From assembly GCA_900547085.1 (NCBI GenBank), contig URFI01000053.1, positions 1-11,778 on the forward strand: a stretch of 11,778 nt of DNA, read 5' to 3'. This stretch comes from an uncultured Prevotella sp. (GTDB lineage Bacteria; Bacteroidota; Bacteroidia; Bacteroidales; Bacteroidaceae). Below the pieces are notes generated by a model. It made no database searches, was not told the DNA's origin, and was given only the letters and a program-made list of their open reading frames with translations. The number at the start of each line of letters is the position of its first letter. The first letter of the stretch is position 1. This document shows positions 7,582 through 11,778 of this stretch, piece by piece. A program made the translations under genes and the position numbers.

Positions 7582-8693
7582 TTGCTGATCTTGTTTTTCA
7601 GCGAGGGTGAGAACCAAACATCATAGCGTCCGTCGGCGTTGGTGTATATCAGATAGACCATCAGGTCAGGATGTCGTTGCAATACTTCTTTTGTCTTGTC
7701 CAGTCCAAGCACCATGAATGCCGTGGCGTAAGCGTCGGCTTTGGCGCATGTGTTGGCCAAGACGGTGGCCGAGAGGATGTTGTGCTGTACGGGATAACCT
7801 GTCTTTGGATCGATGGTATGTGCGTATTTCTTGCCGTTCTTGTAGTAGAATCGGCGGTAATTGCCGCTGGTAGCCATGGCCTTGTCGGTGACATTGAGTA
7901 CCGTTTGCAGCTCGTTGTTCGTCTGAGTGGAGTCGTCTGTCGGCTTGGTGACGCCAATCTTCCATGGCAATCGCTTGTCGCTGTTGCCGCTGGTGATGAC
8001 CTCACCCCCAATCTCCACCATGAAATTCTTCACGTCTTTCGACCGCAATAGTTGGGCAACGGCATCGCATCCGTAGCCTTTGGCAATGCCCGAGCAGTCG
8101 AGCATGATGCGCGAATCTTGCTTCTTCACGGTACTTCCCATGACAGCTACTTTGTCATAACCCGTGAGAGTCAGCAGACTGTCAATGGTATGCTTGGTGG
8201 GTTGTATGCCAGACTTAAAGCCAAAGCCCCATACATTCACCAAAGGAGCCACGGTAATGTCGAAGGCTCCGTTGGTATCTTTCGACACTTGCTTGGCTAA
8301 GTCGAACACTTCGATGAACATCTGGTTGAGCTGAACGGGGATGTTGCGGTTGATTTTTGAGATGATTGACTGTTCTTCAAAGGTCGAGAAGGTCATGTCT
8401 ACCTTGTGAAGTTGCGCCAATATCTCTTTGTGTAAGTCTTTGTTCGACTGATAAGTAATATTGTATGTGGTGCCGAAGACTTGTCCTGAGTTGTGCTGGT
8501 ACGGCATACTCTGCTGTTGACGGATGATGATGACCGAACCAACAATGAGGAAAAGGAGGAAAAACAGCTTGAGCAACTTCTTCCAACGCAATGGGTTGGA
8601 AGGGACGGTCTTGCGCTGTTCGTCAACTGGAGCGTTGCTGCGATCCCGCTGGTCTTTGTTTATTTCGTGTGAATTGCTTTGCCTATCATTCAT
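7578..8693 (-). CDS. apbE: FAD:protein FMN transferase (ApbE family)
   Basis: A 371-residue protein that by family attaches FMN from FAD to Thr or Ser of target proteins outside the cytoplasm, for example RNF or NQR subunits. The start is ATG 8693. Residues about 41-57 (LKLFFLLFLIVGSVIII) form one membrane helix. There is no lipobox Cys, so the enzyme is probably membrane-anchored rather than a lipoprotein, unlike many homologues. Family motifs are intact: FGTTYNITY (73-81), FSTFEEQSIISKIN (102-115), GAFDITVAPLVNVWGFG (142-158), LDCSGIAKGYGCD (198-210), VEIGGEV (226-232), HTIDPKTGYPV (292-302) and AKADAYATAFMVLG (317-330), the last holding the metal-binding Asp. It overlaps the Crp/Fnr gene by 4 nt (ATGA). 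The gap to the upstream DUF6048 gene is 112 nt and carries a palindrome. No flavinylation target is encoded in this window. Confidence 0.95.
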   Translation of the reverse strand: MNDRQSNSHEINKDQRDRSNAPVDEQRKTVPSNPLRWKKLLKLFFLLFLIVGSVIIIRQQQSMPYQHNSGQVFGTTYNITYQSNKDLHKEILAQLHKVDMTFSTFEEQSIISKINRNIPVQLNQMFIEVFDLAKQVSKDTNGAFDITVAPLVNVWGFGFKSGIQPTKHTIDSLLTLTGYDKVAVMGSTVKKQDSRIMLDCSGIAKGYGCDAVAQLLRSKDVKNFMVEIGGEVITSGNSDKRLPWKIGVTKPTDDSTQTNNELQTVLNVTDKAMATSGNYRRFYYKNGKKYAHTIDPKTGYPVQHNILSATVLANTCAKADAYATAFMVLGLDKTKEVLQRHPDLMVYLIYTNADGRYDVWFSPSLKNKISK

Positions 8694-8716
8694 ACTTATA
8701 CTGTCATTAAGTTCAA

Positions 8717-8730
8717 ACTAACTTGTTAGT
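8717..8730. promoter_or_regulatory. Palindrome ACTAACTTGTTAGT upstream of apbE, possible operator
   Basis: Perfect 6-bp arms (ACTAAC and GTTAGT) around a 2-nt centre, 24 nt before the apbE start. On the minus strand TTAGTTTG at 8721-8714 is a one-mismatch version of the -7 box TAnnTTTG and overlaps the palindrome. A repressor or activator bound here could control apbE. The Crp/Fnr protein encoded in the same cluster is a natural candidate, but there is no direct evidence. Confidence 0.35.
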
Positions 8731-8805
8731 CTTCTGGTCAGTGCCGCTTATTCGCTCTTCATTGCCTTGGAAGATGGTGGAAGATGCACGCTGGTCATCC
8801 CTTGT

Positions 8806-9498
8806 CTACCATTCAATAATTACGTTGAATGTTCCACCTAAGGGTGTTCCGCTGTACTTTCCAAAGCCTGGTATGTACCAAGGATGGCCCGCTTCGTTCT
8901 TGGTATTGGCAAGACGTCGTTTGTAACGAACGCTCCATCCCAAACGGAATGGCCCCCAAATTTTGGCATCTACGCCTACAACCCCTTCCATCCAATGAAA
9001 CTGGTTGTCGATGTCAGTGAGGTCAAAGGGAATCTGTGTCTTCCAAACGGGGTCTTGGAGGCCCGGATGCGTTACCGAGTATTTGAACTTGCTGTAACCA
9101 TATCGCACGCCAACATACAGGCGGTAGTCGTCGTTTTTGTTCTTCATCATGTTGAAGTCAACGCCTATTCTTCCGTATGGAGCTTTCGAAGTGTAATGCA
9201 AGTGCGTGCTCGGATCTTCGCTGTCGGCCTTGCCATAGCCCAGTTCGACAATGGGGAAATATTTGTTGCGCAGGCTTACTCTTGCGGCTACTTCATATTG
9301 TCCGTAGTCGGAAAACTGCATCTGTACGAGACCCACCAGGTCTCCAGAAACGGCAACGTGCCTGAAAAAGGACAGCGTATCTTTGGGTTGGATGACGATG
9401 GCCTTGTGCCTTTGTGCCATAACGGCCACTTGTGCCATGAGCAAGAGGCTAATGCAGATAGCTCTTGAAATAGATATAGAAATGTGCTTTTGTAGCAT
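8806..9498 (-). CDS. DUF6048-type outer membrane beta-barrel protein
   Basis: A 230-residue protein of unknown function that resembles the DUF6048 family found beside DUF6452 lipoproteins in Bacteroidales; this is from memory of the family, not a search. ATG 9498 gives MLQKHISISISRAICISLLL, a signal peptide ending near VMAQ (residue 29). The mature part has alternating aromatic beta strands (QYEVAARVSLRNKYFPIVEL, YRLYVGVRYGYSKFKYSV, FRLGWSVRYKRRL) and ends in Trp (FNVIIEW), as outer membrane barrels commonly do. The start overlaps the DUF6452 gene by 50 nt. A later Met (9438) would remove the overlap but also destroy the signal peptide, so the longer start is preferred. It probably works with the lipoprotein in the envelope. 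Confidence 0.75.
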   Translation of the reverse strand: MLQKHISISISRAICISLLLMAQVAVMAQRHKAIVIQPKDTLSFFRHVAVSGDLVGLVQMQFSDYGQYEVAARVSLRNKYFPIVELGYGKADSEDPSTHLHYTSKAPYGRIGVDFNMMKNKNDDYRLYVGVRYGYSKFKYSVTHPGLQDPVWKTQIPFDLTDIDNQFHWMEGVVGVDAKIWGPFRLGWSVRYKRRLANTKNEAGHPWYIPGFGKYSGTPLGGTFNVIIEW

Positions 9499-9928
9499 CG
9501 TAGTTCACGTTTTCATTGTGTATGACCACAGAGTCGATGGTATGTTTGGTGTAATCCACACGCTTGATTTGATGGAAGACAGCCGGTGGGCAGTCAACCG
9601 ACTCGAAATGCGGATGATCTTCCTTGGTGATGCGCAGCGTATCGATGAAACTTTTGTTCTGTTGTGTGGTCATCTTGAAGTAAAGTATGTCCTCGGGTTG
9701 CGCATAACTCATGGGCAATAGGAAGCTGTCTATGCCGATTGCCTTGTTCAGCAGCACCGTATCGCCGCTCGTCGTGCGTGGAGTGGTGATGGTAAGCGTG
9801 TCTTGCAACTTGGCCACATCGCCTTTGAGCTTATACAAAGTGGTCACCGTGTTGTTCAGCGGACAGTCGATTGTAGAGCACGAGGTGATGGCCAATACCA
9901 TCAAAAGAACGTCAATTATTTTTCGCAT
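9449..9928 (-). CDS. DUF6452-type lipoprotein
   Basis: A 159-residue predicted lipoprotein. The N terminus MRKIIDVLLMVLAITSC carries a lipobox with the acylated Cys at residue 17, so it should be anchored in a membrane. The mature part begins STIDCPLNNTVTTLYKL, includes repeated TLTITTPRTTSGDTVLL-like beta segments and ends YFKSYLH, resembling the DUF6452 family of unknown function. The start overlaps the glycosyltransferase 3' end by 13 nt and its 3' end overlaps the DUF6048 gene by 50 nt, so all three are almost certainly co-transcribed. No enzymatic motif is seen. Family assignment is from recalled sequence similarity. Confidence 0.78.
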   Translation of the reverse strand: MRKIIDVLLMVLAITSCSTIDCPLNNTVTTLYKLKGDVAKLQDTLTITTPRTTSGDTVLLNKAIGIDSFLLPMSYAQPEDILYFKMTTQQNKSFIDTLRITKEDHPHFESVDCPPAVFHQIKRVDYTKHTIDSVVIHNENVNYDATKAHFYIYFKSYLH

Positions 9929-10878
9929 CGTATGGTTTTTTCTATCTGGTAATCGTTCCTGCCCGGGTTAGAGCGACTGATGAGGTCGCCCAGGAAGCCC
10001 GCTAAGAACAGTTGGGTGCCGATGAGCATGGTGGTGAGGGCGATGAAAAAGTAGGGCGAGTCGGTGATTAAGCGCATAGGAATGCCGTTTGACAGGGCGT
10101 AAACCTTCTCTGCTCCGAGGATAATCACGGCAATCAATCCCACCAAAAACATCAGCGAACCGAGGAAACCGAAAACGTGCATCGGCTTTTTACCGAAGTT
10201 TGACAGGAACCAAAGGGTGATGAGGTCGAGGTAACCGTTGAAAAATCGGTTGAAACCAAACTTGGATGTACCGTATTTTCGCGCCTGGTGATGCACCACC
10301 TTCTCGCCAATTTTGTCGAAACCAGCACTCTTTGCCAGGTAGGGAATGTAGCGATGCATCTCGCCATACACCTCAATGTTCTTCACAACCTCCCGTCTGT
10401 AGGCCTTCAGTCCACAGTTGAAGTCGTGCAAGTTCTTGATGCCGCTAATCTTGCGAGCCGTGGCATTGAAAAGTTTGGTGGGCAATGTCTTGCTCAATGG
10501 GTCGTAACGTTTTTGCTTATACCCCGAAACCAAGTCGTAACCATCCACGGTAATCATGCGATACAGTTCCGGAATCTCGTCGGGAGAGTCTTGCAAGTCG
10601 GCATCCATCGTGATGACCACGTTGCCTTGTGCCTCCTTGAATCCGCAGTAAAGTGCCGGACTCTTTCCATAATTGCGGCGAAAGCAGATGCCTCGCACGT
10701 GCTCTGACTGACTGGCAAGGCGCTGGATGACGTTCCAAGAGCCGTCGGTAGAACCATCGTTTACGAAGATAACTTCGTACGAATAGGCGTTTTGTTGCAT
10801 AACACGCTCAATCCAAGCGTATAGTTCGGGTAGTGATTCTTCCTCGTTGAAGAGAGGGATGACAACGGATATGTCCAT
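9916..10878 (-). CDS. Family 2 glycosyltransferase, DPM1/GtrB-like (polyprenyl-phosphate sugar transferase)
   Basis: A 320-residue GT-A fold enzyme. The start ATG 10878 (MDISVVIPLFNEEESLPEL) begins exactly at the first beta strand, and the -7 promoter box lies just upstream, inside a longer frame that opens at 10932; that longer start is therefore rejected. Motifs are VNDGSTDGS at 39-47 and DADLQD at 92-97 (metal and nucleotide-sugar binding), followed by GLKAYRREV, common in GtrB/DPM1 relatives. Two C-terminal membrane segments (about FGFLGSLMFLVGLIAVIIL and FFIALTTMLIGTQLFLAGFL) place the active site at the cytoplasmic face of the inner membrane. By family it transfers a sugar to undecaprenyl phosphate for lipid A, polymer or glycoprotein decoration; donor and acceptor cannot be read here. 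It leads the envelope operon with the DUF6452 and DUF6048 genes. Confidence 0.92.
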   Translation of the reverse strand: MDISVVIPLFNEEESLPELYAWIERVMQQNAYSYEVIFVNDGSTDGSWNVIQRLASQSEHVRGICFRRNYGKSPALYCGFKEAQGNVVITMDADLQDSPDEIPELYRMITVDGYDLVSGYKQKRYDPLSKTLPTKLFNATARKISGIKNLHDFNCGLKAYRREVVKNIEVYGEMHRYIPYLAKSAGFDKIGEKVVHHQARKYGTSKFGFNRFFNGYLDLITLWFLSNFGKKPMHVFGFLGSLMFLVGLIAVIILGAEKVYALSNGIPMRLITDSPYFFIALTTMLIGTQLFLAGFLGDLISRSNPGRNDYQIEKTIRCEK

Positions 10879-11074
10879 AGTATTCTGCAAAAATAACCAA
10901 TCATCTTTCCACCATGTTGTCCATCTGTTCACTCATCGTGATATGCTTTTGTGGCCCTTTGGTGTGGATGTTGAATTTGATGTTATGTATAAAATGTTTC
11001 GTATCGCATGAAAGCTTCTTGGCGTTGGCACCAAAAATTTTCGATGGTTGCCGTGCCAGGATGCCGCTGATGCT
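10879..11074 (-). other. Intergenic gap between DUF4199 and glycosyltransferase genes
   Basis: 196 nt without a supported gene. It holds the glycosyltransferase promoter. In the frame of the DUF4199 gene, 57 sense codons follow its TAA stop before the next stop at 10903-10901, but the first Met comes late (MSEQMDNMVER at its end). No intrinsic terminator hairpin is clear. It could hold a leader RNA or a dispersed intergenic sequence; neither is shown. Confidence 0.5.
10888..10895 (-). promoter_or_regulatory. Bacteroidota -7 promoter box for the glycosyltransferase operon
   Basis: The minus strand reads TATTTTTG then CA, a full match to TAnnTTTG. Its last base is only 10 nt from the ATG at 10878, implying an untranslated leader of a few nucleotides. 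No clear -33 element is visible. The position supports the 10878 start over 10932. Confidence 0.6.
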
Positions 11075-11608
11075 TTATATTCTTGTATGATTTTTCACTC
11101 GTTTCATGCCAATGGCGGCCACGATGACACTCAGAAGGGCGCCAAGCAAGAGGTTTTGCGTCATGAAGACAAAGGCCAGTTCGATGGGTTTCAGCGTGCC
11201 CATGAGGTCGACTGTCTCCATGGCTTGCTTGATGTCAACGCCGTTTTGCTGATATACGCCCTCCATGGTCTGTAGGGCTTGATGCATAATCTGAACGAAA
11301 TGTCCGCCATCCAAGAACTGGAAATATGCTGTTTGAACCAAGGCAAAAAGCAGGGAAGCGTAGAAGATGCAGTAGCAACCGTATGCCAATCCTCGCGCAA
11401 AGGATATGACACCATCGAGTGCATAGTTGCGAAACTTGATGAATCGCCATAGCATGAAAGGGGGCGTGGCCAGCATCAGCAGGCCTCCCAATGCACTCTT
11501 GGGCATGTACATCATACTCATGAAACTGGCTGTCCATAACAGTGCCAGCCAAAGTCCGTCAATGCGCGCGAACGCCTTAAGCTGAATCAGTGAGGGTACG
11601 TTTATCAT
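11075..11608 (-). CDS. DUF4199-type four-helix membrane protein
   Basis: A 177-residue inner membrane protein of unknown function from the ATG at 11608 (MINVPSLIQLKAFARIDGLW). Four hydrophobic helices are visible at about 18-36, 40-57, 71-95 and 142-166. The amphipathic stretch between helices 3 and 4 (residues about 96-140) is probably soluble. The N-terminal LKAFARIDGLWLALLW resembles DUF4199 proteins, which often sit next to a family 2 glycosyltransferase in Bacteroidales; this is recalled, not searched. A start at 11629 is in frame, but its codons coincide with the promoter -7 box (TACTTTTG at 11624-11617), so the shorter form is chosen even though it leaves almost no leader. The neighbour relation suggests help with lipid-linked sugar transfer or envelope assembly, which is inference. 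Confidence 0.78.
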   Translation of the reverse strand: MINVPSLIQLKAFARIDGLWLALLWTASFMSMMYMPKSALGGLLMLATPPFMLWRFIKFRNYALDGVISFARGLAYGCYCIFYASLLFALVQTAYFQFLDGGHFVQIMHQALQTMEGVYQQNGVDIKQAMETVDLMGTLKPIELAFVFMTQNLLLGALLSVIVAAIGMKRVKNHTRI

Positions 11609-11616
11609 TCTATCTG

Positions 11617-11624
11617 CAAAAGTA
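11617..11624 (-). promoter_or_regulatory. Bacteroidota -7 promoter box for the DUF4199 gene
   Basis: The minus strand reads TACTTTTG then CA, identical to the box before the M3 peptidase gene. It lies 8 nt before the ATG at 11608, so the transcript would be leaderless or nearly so. No -33 TTTG is evident upstream. Confidence 0.6.
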
Positions 11625-11645
11625 CGCATTTTATCTCATATATAT

Positions 11646-11655
11646 TGTACGTACA
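11646..11655. promoter_or_regulatory. Perfect palindrome TGTACGTACA upstream of the DUF4199 promoter
   Basis: A 10-bp perfect palindrome about 22 nt upstream of the -7 box, overlapping the region where a -33 element would lie. It could be an operator; a palindrome of this length can also occur by chance. Confidence 0.2.
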
Positions 11656-11690
11656 CGAGAGATTTTATAGGCGGTTCCACGGTATAGACG

Positions 11691-11778
11691 TTAAAAATTT
11701 CCAATATCTATGCCACGGTAGCCGGCAAAAGTGCGAGCATTGTCGTTCGCAGGGTTCATGTTGTTTGACGATGATTGT
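11691..11778 (-). CDS. Probable C-terminal tail of an unidentified protein, 5' end cut by window
   Basis: From 11777 the minus strand is open for 28 codons and ends in TAA at 11693-11691. The last residues read NMNPANDNARTFAGYRGID followed by IGNF. The composition (Asn, Gly, Arg, aromatic) looks protein-like, and the stop lies 66 nt before the DUF4199 promoter, where an upstream minus-strand gene would be expected to end. The piece is too short to name, and an alternative frame is also open, so the call is tentative. Confidence 0.4.
   Translation of the reverse strand, partial: QSSSNNMNPANDNARTFAGYRGIDIGNF

Noticed and set aside
7582..7617. Longer Crp/Fnr start at 7617
   Set aside because: It would run into apbE; the ATGA overlap at 7581-7578 gives a normal family N terminus.
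8884..9468. Plus-strand open frame of 194 codons opposite the DUF6048 gene
   Set aside because: No recognisable domain or signal; the minus strand has a good signal peptide, beta-barrel pattern and operon context.
10879..10932. Longer glycosyltransferase start at 10932
   Set aside because: The extra 18 residues (Trp-rich, MNRWTTWWKDDW) precede the first GT-A strand and are encoded across the -7 promoter box.
11677..11720. Direct repeat CCACGGTA at 11677-11684 and 11713-11720
   Set aside because: Only 8 bp and spanning the end of a partial coding frame; easily due to chance, and no element lies between the copies.

Overview
The window looks like a chromosomal segment from a Bacteroidales bacterium, most likely a Prevotella-type genome. 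Every supported gene lies on the minus strand. The gene set is typical of Bacteroidota: a family-14905-like outer membrane beta-barrel with a carboxypeptidase-like N-terminal domain, a DUF6452/DUF6048 pair, and a DUF4199 protein beside a family 2 glycosyltransferase. Start codons mostly lack Shine-Dalgarno sequences, and three sites match the Bacteroidota -7 box (TAnnTTTG). Assignments rest on reading translated sequence by eye; no database search was run.

Reading in the direction of transcription (high to low coordinates): 11778-11691 holds a probable C-terminal tail of an unidentified gene. At 11608-11075 is a four-helix DUF4199 membrane protein with a promoter directly against its start. 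At 10878-9916 is a GtrB/DPM1-like polyisoprenyl-phosphate glycosyltransferase with its own promoter. It overlaps a DUF6452 lipoprotein gene (9928-9449), which overlaps a DUF6048 outer membrane protein gene (9498-8806), giving a tight cell-envelope operon. Next come apbE (8693-7578, FAD:protein FMN transferase), a Crp/Fnr regulator joined to it by an ATGA stop/start overlap (7581-6922), and 34 nt later a 970-residue outer membrane beta-barrel protein (6887-3975).

The only long non-coding stretch is 3974-3399 (576 bp). It is unusually structured. It contains a roughly 195-bp imperfect inverted repeat with a perfect 6-bp-arm palindrome inside each arm, then four tandem copies of a 22-bp unit whose core is itself a 19-bp dyad, and the promoter of the next gene. 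This is the most unusual DNA in the window.

Below it, 3398-1324 encodes an M3-family zinc oligopeptidase (Dcp-like) that is broken by a one-base frameshift near 3241. A dCMP deaminase (1264-824) follows, overlapping by 14 nt an S41/CtpA-type processing protease that runs off the window at base 1. Apart from the repeat region and the frameshift, the window looks like ordinary housekeeping and envelope content. I did not find a convincing new multi-gene system.
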